Assembly: GCF_000787575.1 (NCBI RefSeq)
Contig: NW_012236514.1
Coordinates: 62,001 to 126,000, forward strand
DNA length: 64,000 bases
Reading direction: 5' to 3'
DNA from: Acytostelium subglobosum LB1
Lineage: Eukaryota; Evosea; Eumycetozoa; Acytosteliales; Acytosteliaceae
This document shows positions 10,353-21,643 of this stretch, piece after piece. Every line of letters starts with the position of its first letter. Within the stretch, counting starts at the first letter, position 1. The notes beneath the pieces were generated by a model that searched no databases, was not told where the DNA came from, and saw only the letters and a program-made list of their open reading frames with translations. Position numbers and translations under genes: made by a program.

Positions 10353-10433
10353 TGCATTCTGTGAGATTCGAACTCACGAACCTTGCGGACCAGAACTTGA
10401 GTCTGGCGGATTTAACCACTTTCCTAAAAATGC
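10353..10433 (-). tRNA. tRNA-Leu (anticodon CAA)
   Basis: An 81-nt cloverleaf on the minus strand. The acceptor GCATTTT pairs with AGAATGC (one G-T pair), with discriminator A. The D-stem is GGA/TCC. The anticodon stem CCAGA/TCTGG encloses loop CTCAAGT, anticodon CAA. A short variable arm follows, then T-stem GTGAG/CTCAC with loop TTCGAAT. No intron interrupts the anticodon loop, although CAA leucine tRNAs often have one in other eukaryotes. The B box (GAGTTCGAATC) is good. No run of four or more T lies downstream on the coding strand until 10052-10055, almost 300 nt away, so normal pol III termination is doubtful. Confidence 0.88.
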
Positions 10434-10554
10434 AGATGAGATAACCATTGTCTTGGTTCTGTTTTTAGGTTAGTTTTTTTGGGAATTAAGCCATTTTTCT
10501 ATTTCATTGAAAATTTTTCATCCAAAGAATTTGTGTCATTAAAAAATGTTCAAT

Positions 10555-13500
10555 TTATTGCTTCAACTGTAATTGAAGTAGTTTGATTTGGTTGTATACA
10601 TCATCTTTGGAAGTAGTGGTGGCAGATTGTCCAATCAGATACCTCAGCTTTGAAAGTACTGATCCATGCTCCTGGATATCATTGTCGGACGAGTTGAACA
10701 CTCTGTTTGTGATTTGATGTTTCATCTCTTCAGACTTGATGGCAGCAGTTGCAATGATTGTCTTGGGGAGATCAGCAATTCTTGCAACATTGAGACCATA
10801 ACTATTCTTGGCAGGTCCCCTAGTGACCTGGTAGAGGAACACAACATTTGGAATTTGGTCTCCTCCATCAGTCTTTTCCTCCATGAATCTCATATGATAG
10901 TTGGATACATTGTTGGGGTAGTGTGTCTCTAGTTCGGCCAACAATGGATAATGTGTGACAAACAGACAGTAGCACTTGAGTCTCTCCACGATATATTTGA
11001 GTGATGCATAGGCCAGTGACACTCCGTCATGCGTAGAGGTACCTCTACCCAACTCGTCCAGGATTACCAGTGATCGTGATGTAGCCTCGCGGAGGATTGA
11101 CGATGTCTCTTGCAACTCGACAAAGAATGTTGAGCTTCCCTTCTCAATGTTGTCCCTGGCTCCCATCCTCGTGTAAATGGCATCGACCACGCCTAGCTTA
11201 CAGCTCTGTGCAGGGACAAATGATCCAATCTGTGCCATGATAACAATGAGTGATGTCTGTCGAATGAATGAGGACTTTCCACCCATGTTTGGACCAGTGA
11301 TAATCATTGCTCGCTCACCATCCGATTTGAGATTGACAGAGTTTGGAACATATGTTCCATCACCCAGTAGTTGTTCGACGATTGGATGACGACCCTCAAC
11401 AATCTCAATGCCACTCTCCTCTGTAAACTGTGGACGCACGTATCCACTCTGACATCCAAGTTTGGCCAACGAATATAGACAGTCAAGGTTGGCCATCTTG
11501 CTGATCATATTTGAGAATAGTGAATAGTCATTTGAGAACTTGCTGTAAAGTGATATGCAAGTCAGTGATATTGTACATTTGTGTGCGTGTTTGTTGTTGA
11601 TGATACATACCCAAGGAAGTCTAACCATGCCTCCTTTGCATTGATGGTAAGCTTCTCCCTGTTCTGGGCCAGTACCTTGAGCAATTGAATGATCTCGGGC
11701 GTATGATACCTGGCAAACTTGGTTGTGGTGTTCTCTTTGATCCACTCCTTGGGCACTGGCTTAAAGTTGAGAGGCAACTCAATCAAGTACTCTAGGTTGT
11801 TTTTTGGCTGGTGCAAGTACTCCAAAGTTGGCTTGTTCAACTCCTTGCTAACCTTCTTCAAGTGTTGCTTCAACTGTTCCTCCACCTTGGCAATGCTCTG
11901 TTTGTACTTTGATTAGTGAATGAACGGTGAACAATGAGTGGAGCATGCATACCTCTTTGGTCTCCTTTATCTTGGGATAGACAGTGTCATCAGTCCACAA
12001 TGTATCCATCTCGTTCTTGACAGCGTTCTGATGGAATATTGATGTGAGGAAGAAGTCCAATCGCTCCTGGAACAACAGATTAGAGTTGACAATGTTCTTG
12101 CCATTATTGATCGTTGTGCTGTCCGTGGCAAATATATCCTGTAGTAGTTTGGACTTGAACTGATGAAGCTTTCCAACACCCATCAAATCAGATAGCCTAC
12201 AAGTTGTGTGAGTCTGTGTGAGTGATGGAAGATGGTCAATCAAAGCAAGTTAACTTACTTTTGGAATGACTTCATGGTGCTGATAAAGTCCTTTGGCTGG
12301 CATTGTGCCTTGTAATATATCTTGGAGAGGTTCCTTTGGAGATCAGGTATTGAGCTCTTTAGGAAGTTGGTGAGTGTCTCGATTGCTGGTGTTCCAAATC
12401 CTTGGATGATCTCTTGTACTGCATCCTGTCTCTCAACAATCAAACTAATCAATGGTTAGTGTTTGATTGATTGATCAATATACTCTGTGATCACATACTC
12501 TGTTCTCATCAATGGTTTGCAGATCCATTCGACAAACAGTCGTCTTCCTGCAATCGTTTGTGTCTTGTTCATCACCCAGTACAATGATCCTTTCTCCTTC
12601 TTGTTCCATTCATTCGCCAATATCTAAACAATAATGTAGGATATTAATATGTATGAGTATGAGTCGAATTGTACAATCATACCTCTAGGTTCTCAATTGT
12701 GGAGTGTGGCAGGATGAGATGGTTGGACTTTGTGAATGCTTTGAAGTTACTGGCAAGGTTGAACACTGAGGAGAATTGAATGAATTCTTTGAGATAGCTG
12801 AGTTGGATTGATAGACACACCAATTGTCCACGTTCCATCTTCCTGATCATTGGAAGCACACCGGTGGGATCTTCACCACTCTCGTAATACTCAATCATTG
12901 TGCTGAGTGCAGTGTCATAGTCGTAGAGCTCCTGCTTCATCGTCTGTACCCTAACATTGTTCAGCTTACAATATGTCTTGATGCACTGTTTGAATGGAAT
13001 GGAGTGGAGTAAGCATGTGTGTTTCTATCATCAATGATGATGATGGATAGTTACCTTCTTGGTCAAATTGGTAAGGTTCCACTTTGGTTGTTGAGAACCA
13101 TCTGACATGTCTGCTGCTGTTCCACTCTGGTCTGGTGGCAGCAACACCTCGGATGGCTTCAAATGTGTCAGCCTGGTCTCGAGATGAGTCCTTAGCAGGT
13201 CATCTTGGAATGTATCATATATGATCTCACCAGTACTGATTGATACAGCCTGTCCATGACATTGAATGAATGAGTAAGTATGATTGCCATGTTGGTCTTG
13301 TTTCCACCAACTTACAATGAATGAGATGGAGGTCCTTTGGCTATCCTTTGTCTCCTCAACAAAGGCAACCAAGTAGTTTGGTGATACATTCGATGGATCA
13401 TTCTCATTGACGTCAACTGATGGATGGAATGAGAGTGAGTTAGTGAGTGGGACTGCATCAATGAAGTGTGCAATACCTACCATCATCAACGAATGTAGAT

Positions 13501-14880
13501 GTTGTGTATACTCTGGTCAGCTTGCGATCGAATGGCTGAGAGCGAGAGGTTGACAACTGTTTGAGTGCAGCGGTCTCGACTTGTTCGACGACACCAACCT
13601 TGTAGCCGGCATGTACCAAACGACGAAGATGGAAATGAAGTCGTTGCACTGGTATGCTTGCATTGAGAAAGTTCTTTGCCACATAACTATAGATGTTCAA
13701 CACCTTGTTGGCCACCTCTGCATCTGCTCCAAAGAACCTGATTGATTGATTGAGTGCGTGAGTGAGTGAAGGTCTATGATGATGCACGGCTCACTGGTAC
13801 ACCTTACTTAAACTTATAGCCAACCTCGACCATGAGCACTGTGTCTGGATGACTCTTCTTGAGTGCTACCACTTGCTGCTCCAATGGGGTGTAGCTGACC
13901 TTGGCCGTCTTTTTGGCCGCTGGCTTCTTCTTCTTCTTGGAGTCATTGTCATCTTCTTCGTCGTCGCCTCCCTCTTCCTCACCCTCCAGCTGACCAGATG
14001 TGGCTCGCTTGATGGCCTCCTGTCGCATAAAGGCCACTGTATCCAATCCCTTCATCAGCCTGGCCTTTGCCTTGTTGTCATTCTTGAACACTGGTGTACC
14101 TGGAGGCAGTGTCACCTTGCCACCAGCAATCACTCTGGCAGGTGTCTGTTGTGCCTGGTCCCCTGTGTCCTTGGATGATGTGTCGTCGAGTGAGATCAAG
14201 TCGTCCAAGGTGTCTTTGCCATCCTCTTGAGTTGGCTCATCATCCTCCTCCACTCCTTCATCCATTATATGATCATCATCAGACTCTGGTTCCTCATCTG
14301 ATGGCTCATAGTCATCATCACTATCCTTCTTCTTCCTCTTCTTGCCAAGGACAGAGTTGTTCTTGTTGTTGTTGCGGTTGTTGTTTGACTTCTTCTTGGA
14401 CAATGGTACATCTTCATCGTCGTCCTCTTCATCGCTGATGTCGGGCATGACAACATCAACCCTCTTGACTATTCTTCTTCCACTGCTTGACATTGTGACA
14501 GTTGCAGGCTTGTCTGGACTCTTCAACTCCATACTAGCTTTGATTGATCTTGACTTTGGTGATAATGATGATGTAGTAGCAGTTGATGTTGCAGCTGACC
14601 TAGTTGTTGTTGTTGTCTTTGATTTGTTTACAGCAGGTACAAAGTCCTCATCATCTTCATCATCAAAGATGTCATCCTTCTGCTTCTTTGTAACATTGGA
14701 TATCGCAGTCGTAGAAGTTGTGGAAGTAGATATCTTTGACTGAGCTGCTGTAGTAGTAGATGTGTTACTCTGGTCAGGTGTCTGCTTGGCAACCAAGAAT
14801 CCAGTCAGAGTTGACTGCTTTGGATCAGAGGTAGCATTGGATGCTGTGAATGATTTAGGTAGTCTTAATCGTCTACTCAT
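10555..14880 (-). CDS. msh3: DNA mismatch repair protein MSH3
   Basis: Ten exons: 13808-14880, 13481-13737, 13316-13416, 13055-13249, 12683-12985, 12499-12623, 12259-12444, 11953-12196, 11611-11897 and 10555-11542. All introns are GT-AG and 54-70 nt long. The product is about 1252 residues. MutS-beta (MSH2-MSH3) binds insertion/deletion loops in the nucleus. A PCNA-binding PIP-like box (QSTLTGFL) is near the N terminus, followed by a long acidic, Ser/Lys-rich disordered region. Domain I starts with the MSH3-type YTPLEQQ...[17 protein letters not shown] and [16 protein letters not shown]. The C terminus has the ABC ATPase: Walker [10 protein letters not shown], signature STFFVELQE, Walker [17 protein letters not shown] and the FVTHY switch. 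MSH3-like rather than MSH6-like by domain I. No defect is seen. Confidence 0.95.
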
Positions 14881-15575
14881 CTCGTTAATGTTGTTGTTGG
14901 TGTTGGCGATCTATATTCATCTAATAAATGGAACAAACATATCCAATACTATACCATCAAGTGTCAGTCAGAGTTGGTTCACAATTCATAAAAGAATGGC
15001 GCCATTCTCGGAAATTGAATCCACCCCTCAACTCACATGGACAACTAACTCTTTACACCCACCTAGGTGGGTGTTATCTCAATCATAACAATGTTTATTG
15101 CAACAATTACTATTACTATATATCTACCAACTATCCATTCTTTAAAACTTGGAAATCAATTTAAATGACCACGTTTACCAAACCATACTAATCAATCCTG
15201 AGACGACCAATAACTTATAATTGCCCACCCATTATCATTGATGGTTGACGAAAGTTGCCCAAAGACTTGATAATGTAATAATACCAAATTGAGAGGTAAT
15301 GAATACACCTGTTTAATTGTTCGCTTAGGATTCCAAGCGTATGCAAACATTTTCACCCTATGCGATCTACCGTTTGATCATAAAAATACGAGTCTTGGGA
15401 ATCAAAGCGAAACCATCCGTGTGTGTCTTTTCAAAAGTGTCACAACTTCTATAAATAACCATTTTTGGTATTCATTCAATCATCAATCAAACAATAACAA
15501 ATAATAACAAAGAAACAAACTAACAAATAATAATCAATTCAATTAATAATTATATTTATATTTACTTAAATAATA
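14881..15575. other. Divergent MSH3/MATE promoter region
   Basis: A 695-nt spacer between two divergent genes. It contains two perfect palindromes: GAATGGCGCCATTC at 14994-15007 and a 20-bp one at 15055-15074. The first includes GGCGCC, reminiscent of E2F-like sites, which would suit a replication-linked MSH3 gene; this is inference. The last 100 nt before the MATE gene are AAT/AAC-rich leader. Confidence 0.55.
15055..15074. repeat. 20-bp perfect palindrome
   Basis: ACACCCACCT is followed directly by its reverse complement AGGTGGGTGT. It lies 175 bp upstream of the MSH3 start and 502 bp upstream of the MATE start. It is a candidate dimeric factor site. Confidence 0.9.
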
Positions 15576-17154
15576 ATGGGAGCATACGATAATAATAATA
15601 ATAATATTAATAATAATTATCGAGATATGGATGTTAAATCCAACGATGATGGTAGATCATCACTTGGAAGGTGTTGGCATGAACTGTGTGCAGTACTAAA
15701 GATGGCAGTACCAGTGACATTGTATAATGCAATGATGCATATTCTACCAATTACAATCAGTTTGGTAGTAGTTGGATATTGGATACCAACTCAATCAGAT
15801 AATAGTCCCATATGGGAGGATCAATATGTACCAATGGTAAACTCAATGATATGGTTATACGGTATTGGAGCCCTAGTATTTGCCATGCTCAACACTCTAG
15901 TGATACTCATTCGTCGAGCCATCCAAAGTGGCAACACCTACGAAGTCGGCACCCTACTCCAACGATCAATAATATTCACGACTGTACTCACTTTTGTTCA
16001 AGGTATATTTGTTCAACTTCAATCAATTAATAACTTCATTCTTGATATTAACATTCCTTCAAAAATAGTTGGTGTATCGATTGGATATAATAACTTTGAT
16101 CCACATGTATTTAAGACTAGTTATGTATACATGAATATATTGCTGCCAGGTCTATGGTTCTACAATATTTCAGTGTGTCTTCATAAGTTCTTGGAGGGAC
16201 AAGGAAAGATTAATCATTGCCTCATCATATCAGCAGTATTCCTGGTCCTTGACACTCTCCTTACCATATTCTTTGTTTATGGAGTTGGTAGTTTCAAAGG
16301 CTACGGTATCAATGGTGCTGCCATCGCAAATACCATTAGCGTATGTAATCAATCGATCACTCAATCAATCACTTAATCACTCAAATTCCAATATTAACTC
16401 AATCAATTTTATTATATAGAGAGGAATGTTATTCTTTATTTCGCTAGGATATATTATGATTGCCAAGTTCAACTGTGATGTATGGAATGGATGGTCAAAG
16501 GATTGTTTGAGTGCCAAGGGTGTTAGAGAATACTTGGGACTTGCCTGGCCAGAGGTACTCGAGGCATTCTACCTTGAGATGGCATTGGTAGTCATCTACA
16601 CCGTTTCAAGTTGGGAATATGTTAGTTTTAACATTGCTTTGGCTGTATTCCAACCATTGTTCGGTCTGTCCATTGCACTCCAAGACAGAATCAGCAAGAA
16701 CATGCAAAAGTCAAACATTCATAAGGCTTCACGTGCAGCATGGGTCACCATCGGATTTGGATTTGTCTATATCATCGTCGCCGGAGGAATCATTTTGTTG
16801 GCCACATACTTCAAAGTCAGCACCACACAAAGATATAACTACAATACCTTCCTACTCAATACCAATCCATATGTTTTGGAAGCATCATATGGTGTAATGA
16901 TGATGGTCGAGGGAGTCCTTAGAGCTGTTGGTAGATACAAGACTGGAATCATCCCATCATTCATTGGAATCTATGTCATTGCATTGACATTCATCCTCTC
17001 AGTAGTCATCATCGAAGGATCATACCTGTTCCTCTTTGGTGTACCAATTGGATTTGTATCAATGTCCATTTGTGTCCTCCTATACCTACTGATCGTCAAT
17101 TGGAAGAAGTTCTCAATTAACAATCAATCATCATCATCATCATCGAATGTGTAA
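15576..17154 (+). CDS. MATE-family efflux transporter
   Basis: Exons 15576-16340 and 16420-17154 are joined in phase 0 across a 79-nt GTATGT...TATAG intron, giving about 499 residues. About twelve hydrophobic segments follow an Asn-rich cytosolic start. Features fitting the multidrug and toxin extrusion family are LKMAVPVTLYNAM in helix 1, the FLEGQGKINHCLIIS segment midway, GYGINGAAIANTIS before the seventh helix, and WPEVLEAFYLEMA in the second half. MATE proteins export cationic or amphipathic compounds, driven by H+ or Na+. The substrate is unknown. The sequence is divergent from typical eukaryotic MATE proteins, so the family call is good but not certain. Confidence 0.75.
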
Positions 17155-17191
17155 ATATATTTACAAACTTTAATAAATTATTATGTATTAA

Positions 17192-19204
17192 TTATCTGTC
17201 TACATTCCAATACTCGTTCAAATACTTTGGCTGAACTGTCTCGACAAAGTTCTTCCTCCATTGTTTGATGAACTTTTGGATGCCTTCGTCTCCACCGGCC
17301 AACACCTTGTCCATCACCAACTTCTCATGTGGCACATAGTTCTCATTCTTGCTCTTTGGATTGCTCTCGATCAATGCGATCAGATCCTCTTCCAACAGCT
17401 CTGTCTTTTCCAAGTGCTCCAACACCTCCTTCTTCATCTGATCCAACTTGTCTGCTGGTACATTTGGTTTCTTCTTTGGTAAATATGGTGTTGTCTTTGT
17501 AGTCTTTGTCGTAGTCGTCGTCGATGTCGTAGATGTAGTTGATGTCGACTTCATTGACTCGTCCTCGACCTCCTCATCGACATCGACTGCCACCATCACC
17601 GTAGCAGGTGGTAGTTCTTTGGCCACCTTATCAGCGGCGGCTGACTGCTTGGCCTTGTCACCATAATAGTATCCATAGAGGATGATGGCATGCTTGGACA
17701 TGCGTAGAATGGTACGATCGAGGACATAGTTCTGAGTGGTGTCAATTGGCACGTTGTACATGTTGGAGATCATCAACTTCATAATGCTAAGTCTCTTGTT
17801 CATGGTGAAGTGGCACTGACAGCAGAGGATGACGACATCGTGAGATGAGTGACTCTTGACGTCCAGTGGCAGGTACTGACGATATGAATGTGGTACGATT
17901 GAGTGGCGCAGGATCTTCTTGGTTGTGCCACACACAACACACTTGTTCTCCTTGTTGCTCAAGTAGTACTTGTCGTTGGCGTGACCGTTTCCCTTTGGAT
18001 TGAACGTCAACTTGATAGACAATGGGTTATCGCCTGTGATCTCGGCCAGTCCACGGTCAACGTACCAAGCGACCTTCTTCTTGCTGACATTGCACAGCAG
18101 CTCTCCCTCTGGGCTGAACATCAGACAGTTGTCATAGAGTACTCTGTCGTCTGGCACAGTGAAACTGTTTGTAGACTTGATCTTGCCATTGCTGCTGCCA
18201 CTACTACTACTACTACCATTACTGTTGCCCTTGTCCTTGACTTTGAATGTGGCGTTGACATAGGGTCGACAAAAGTCCATGGCCGACGGCGATGGGTTGG
18301 GTGGCTGGACACGAGAGCGGTACGTCTGGAGGAGACGCTCAAAGATGGCGTGTCCCAACCATGCATCGCTGGCCGCATAATGAGTCTGTTCGTCGGTCAA
18401 CTGCTTGAGTTCCCAGTGGCTGCAACGAATGTGGTGGCTCTTATCAACGTTGGCGTTCAACGCAGACATGGCAAGGCTGGACAATCCATTGCCAGCAAAG
18501 TTGGTGACCTTTGCCAATGGGACCAGATCGACGCAACCCATGACAATTGTTCCAAAGTTCTTGAATATAGTCATGGCGTCCTGACTGATGGCCACTCCCA
18601 CCTTGAGTATCCTTGCGTCGTTCAAGATGCCCGCCAAGGCCTTTGGGAAGCGATCCATGTGCAGGCATTGAAAGACAAATGCTTCGTCTCTGGTACTGAG
18701 TTGTATGATAGCCACTCTTGGTCCTCCAAAGCCATGAGATGATGACGAAGATGGGGTAGATGAACCCTCATGCAAGTTCTCATGTGACCACTCGGCATCA
18801 AGTCCAAGCACAGCATTGTCCAATGCTTCAACACTCGTGTCTCCTTCAATTAGTCGTTGGGGCAATGGTGATGACACATCTTCCATATGCTCGCCCAGTA
18901 GCGGTAGGTTCAGGCTGGCCAGGATAGAGTTGTGAAGTTTGGTCATCAAGCGATCGGCTTCATCAGCAGAGTCAATAACATGTATCTTTACATTTGATGG
19001 CAATGTAAAGTATGGTTGTTGTTGATGATGATGATGTTTCTTATGACCATGTTGTTGTTGTTGTTGTTGATTATCTTGTTTATCATCCTGTTTCTTTGGA
19101 CCATATCGTTTGTATATCATCCACATTAAGTAGATGGTGGCAAGGCCTCCAGCGGCAGTTCTTCCAACAAGTCTCCATGACTGTGGCGTTAATGATGTAT
19201 TCAT
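17192..19204 (-). CDS. EXD2-like 3'-5' exonuclease, membrane anchored
   Basis: An intronless 670-residue frame from ATG at 19204. A hydrophobic anchor (GGLATIYLMWMIYKRYG, about residues 18-34) and a Gln/His-rich linker precede a DEDDy exonuclease domain. Its acidic residues are in LGLDAEWS (ExoI), NFGTIVMGCVDLVPLAK (ExoII) and HYAASDAWLGHAIF (ExoIII, YxxxD). The C-terminal half has the zinc/HNH-like signature of EXD2: CVVCG, HSIVPHSYRQYLP, SHSSHDVVILCCQCH. Human EXD2 sits on the mitochondrial outer membrane and also acts in end resection; a similar place is inferred here from the anchor. A Thr/Lys-rich stretch near residues 560-590 is low complexity. The 3' end lies 37 nt from the convergent MATE stop. 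Confidence 0.85.
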   Translation of the reverse strand: MNTSLTPQSWRLVGRTAAGGLATIYLMWMIYKRYGPKKQDDKQDNQQQQQQHGHKKHHHHQQQPYFTLPSNVKIHVIDSADEADRLMTKLHNSILASLNLPLLGEHMEDVSSPLPQRLIEGDTSVEALDNAVLGLDAEWSHENLHEGSSTPSSSSSHGFGGPRVAIIQLSTRDEAFVFQCLHMDRFPKALAGILNDARILKVGVAISQDAMTIFKNFGTIVMGCVDLVPLAKVTNFAGNGLSSLAMSALNANVDKSHHIRCSHWELKQLTDEQTHYAASDAWLGHAIFERLLQTYRSRVQPPNPSPSAMDFCRPYVNATFKVKDKGNSNGSSSSSGSSNGKIKSTNSFTVPDDRVLYDNCLMFSPEGELLCNVSKKKVAWYVDRGLAEITGDNPLSIKLTFNPKGNGHANDKYYLSNKENKCVVCGTTKKILRHSIVPHSYRQYLPLDVKSHSSHDVVILCCQCHFTMNKRLSIMKLMISNMYNVPIDTTQNYVLDRTILRMSKHAIILYGYYYGDKAKQSAAADKVAKELPPATVMVAVDVDEEVEDESMKSTSTTSTTSTTTTTKTTKTTPYLPKKKPNVPADKLDQMKKEVLEHLEKTELLEEDLIALIESNPKSKNENYVPHEKLVMDKVLAGGDEGIQKFIKQWRKNFVETVQPKYLNEYWNVDR

Positions 19205-19418
19205 TGTTTGTTTGTTTGTATTCTTGTTAATATTGTGTTATAACAATAAGTATTCATTCAAGTTAAGATTATATTACTGCTGAATGCATTGCTCACAATT
19301 CTTCGCATTTGTTTCTCATTCAAATTCAGCAACTCGACGAAAAGTGAATGAAAGTAACTTGATAACTTGTGAGTGTGCCTTTTGGAATGATGACACGACC
19401 TTGGTTCGTTCTCAATCT

Positions 19419-19559
19419 ATGTCTGACAAGATCAATGTGGATGGATCGATGATGAGTCGGATCGGATATATGTTGAATATACCTGTTGCCATGATCCATT
19501 ACATCTGCTATATTACTATGCTCTGTACTTTGTTTATTCTATATTGTGTTGTTGATTAA
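19419..19559 (+). CDS. Candidate small membrane protein (weak)
   Basis: A 46-codon frame from ATG at 19419 (in-frame ATG also at 19284) to TAA at 19557-19559, ending in a hydrophobic helix (IHYICYITMLCTLFILYCVV). It ends ten bases before the stop of the convergent TVP23 gene and lies opposite the EXD2 promoter. No family is recognised. The frame may be chance in the spacer between EXD2 and TVP23. Confidence 0.22.
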   Translation: MSDKINVDGSMMSRIGYMLNIPVAMIHYICYITMLCTLFILYCVVD

Positions 19560-19568
19560 CTTAAATAT

Positions 19569-20447
19569 TTAAACTCTGTTGATTGCTTGATTTACAATTT
19601 GTCCTACAAGATATGACTGTGCCATTCCCTTGACCTTCTTTCGTGCATCTATTGTTGTTTGGATTGATTGATTGGTTAGTAGTTATCCTTGGACCAAGAG
19701 TGATATAGTTTGTGGACAAACATACCTTTGGCACACTTTATATATCCAAACACGTTGACAGCTGAAAGACTGAGGCAGACGAAGCAAACGATCAGCCAGC
19801 CAAATGACAGACGAAGTAGAGAGATGATGCTAAAGATTGTTAGCAGGCCCCAGATCAATGGTGTACCAATAACACCGACCCAAAACAGGAATGACTCTGA
19901 TTGATTGATCTGACTCTTGTTCTGTATGATTGTGATGTGAATGGAGTATCAGTATCGATGTGTACATGATGCTATCCTGTCATGTATGTTCGATGTCGTA
20001 CTTCTAATGATTCAAAGACCCATTGATCTGAGCCATCGGGCTTGATCTCATTCCACCATCGCAGTCCGACTAGTAGACGACCAGTGACATTCTTGACGGT
20101 CCAGAAATCGAATGCTGCGCACAGTGTAATGATAATGAATGAGATGACAAAGCCGATGCCAACCAGCGACGCCAACAGATATAGTACGATGGCGCACACC
20201 TTGAAGAAGAAATGGAAGAACACCGCTACCGGGTGTTTCTGTGCAGGTTGTGGTGCGGCCTGATCTGAAGTCGTCTGAAATGGTGCATCGACTGCTGCTG
20301 CTGGCTCCTCATCCTGGAATGGTGAATACTATTTATAATCATATCATCCACATTGAGTTAGCTATATATCCATCATCATCATCGAGTATCCGTATCATTC
20401 ATTCATTCATTCAATATATTGATTCGTCCTGCGCATACCTTCATCAT
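19569..20447 (-). CDS. tvp23: TVP23/FAM18 (DUF846) Golgi membrane protein
   Basis: Exons 20439-20447, 20002-20313, 19726-19921 and 19569-19648 give about 198 residues. The first exon encodes only MMK; the join is in phase with DEEPAAAV. Four membrane segments are seen. The family signature is [21 protein letters not shown] followed by W-FES. The last two helices ([21 protein letters not shown] and the [10 protein letters not shown] end) complete the domain. TVP23 proteins reside in the late Golgi and act in vesicle traffic with TVP18/TVP15. The C terminus ([14 protein letters not shown]) matches the conserved tail. The intron-2 donor is GTACGA, less usual than the GTATGT norm. Confidence 0.88.
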
Positions 20448-21643
20448 TCTTGATCGTCAATTTGTGATGATTATGTGTAATAATAATAATAATAATAATA
20501 ATGAATGAAATGAAGTAGTACTTTGACAATGAGATAGAGATAAATAAAGAGATAGAGAGAGAGAGTTGTTGTGTGCCTCTACTTAGCCTGTTTGCCTTCA
20601 AATATGTTTGTTTATTATTATTATTTGGGGTTGTTTGGTGTGTGAATGAAAGGGGAGGAAGTGATCATGGTGCACATTTATTAACAAACACACACTCTTC
20701 AAAATTCATTTTCTCACACGACAGGGTCAGCCCGCGATAACAAGGACTGCATCTATGCCAGCTGGCAACCTGGGCAACAAGATGTCAATGAATATAATGT
20801 CAATCATGATAATAATGCTAGCATTATATATGTATGCTTGGAAAAGGATGAGTATTATGTTGTTATTGTCGAGTAAGAGTTGGGGAAAGATCGGACATTG
20901 ACGGTCGTGTTGGATGGATAAGTGTCGGTCGCAAAGGAAGGAAGGGAGAGGTTGGGGAAGACTAGGGCTTTGGCGATATTGACTACTACTAGTACGACGT
21001 ATCTTGGGATGAATGATGGTGAGGCTTGAGGAGGAGGGTGATACCGAGCATCTGAATTAACATTTGTCGGGAACCTGTTTGTTAACGTTGAGGATTGGAA
21101 TAGGGTAGGGCAGGATAGGGCAAGGGGGACAGGACAAGGAAGCCGGATGAGATGGATCACATCTAGTCCTTTGTGTCCATGTCCCTACCTATCATCATTA
21201 ACACTACTCTCTCTTCTCATTGAGAAGTATTGTGTTGACTCCTACTCCCTACTCCTACATCTGATGACTCTCTCCAAAGGTGGTGGTGATGGCCTCCCTA
21301 GTGAATCCTCATTGTGAAGTGTTGTTGTTGCTGTTTGAAATCACAGTCGTCCCTCAAGTACTCAATCGTCGGTGGTGATCCTCTTTTCCTTGTGTTGTTG
21401 TTGTGTTGATTGTGTTGTCTTGTTGTGTCTGTCTGTCTGTCTGTTGGTTTGGGTTGGGTTGTAGTTGCTGTTGCTGCTGCCGCTGCTGTTTCGTCGTGTG
21501 GCACGCAGCACGTGCGGATTAGATGGTCGGGTGAGGCGCAACGTACTGGTGGTGGTTGTTGTGGGTCGAGCGAGCGAGGTGGAGTCTAATAATAATAATG
21601 ATGAACGGTCACATGATGATGGTGATGGTGATGAAGTAGGCAA
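20448..21643. other. Gene-free spacer (1.2 kb)
   Basis: Upstream flank of TVP23 and 3' flank of the PRL phosphatase. It contains (AAT)n near 20480-20505, a 16-bp palindrome ATAATGCTAGCATTAT near 20815, and CA/GT-rich low complexity around 21380-21500. No supported gene is seen on either strand. Confidence 0.5.

Noticed and set aside
9980-10357. A 125-codon minus-strand frame with repeated ATHQNPI units
   Set aside because: It runs through the minisatellite, the tRNA fragment and simple sequence, and has no protein family; the repeats are nucleotide repeats read as codons.
9938-10433. A complete tRNA-derived SINE
   Set aside because: There is no A box or 5' tRNA half in the fragment and no second full copy in the window; only fragments can be supported.
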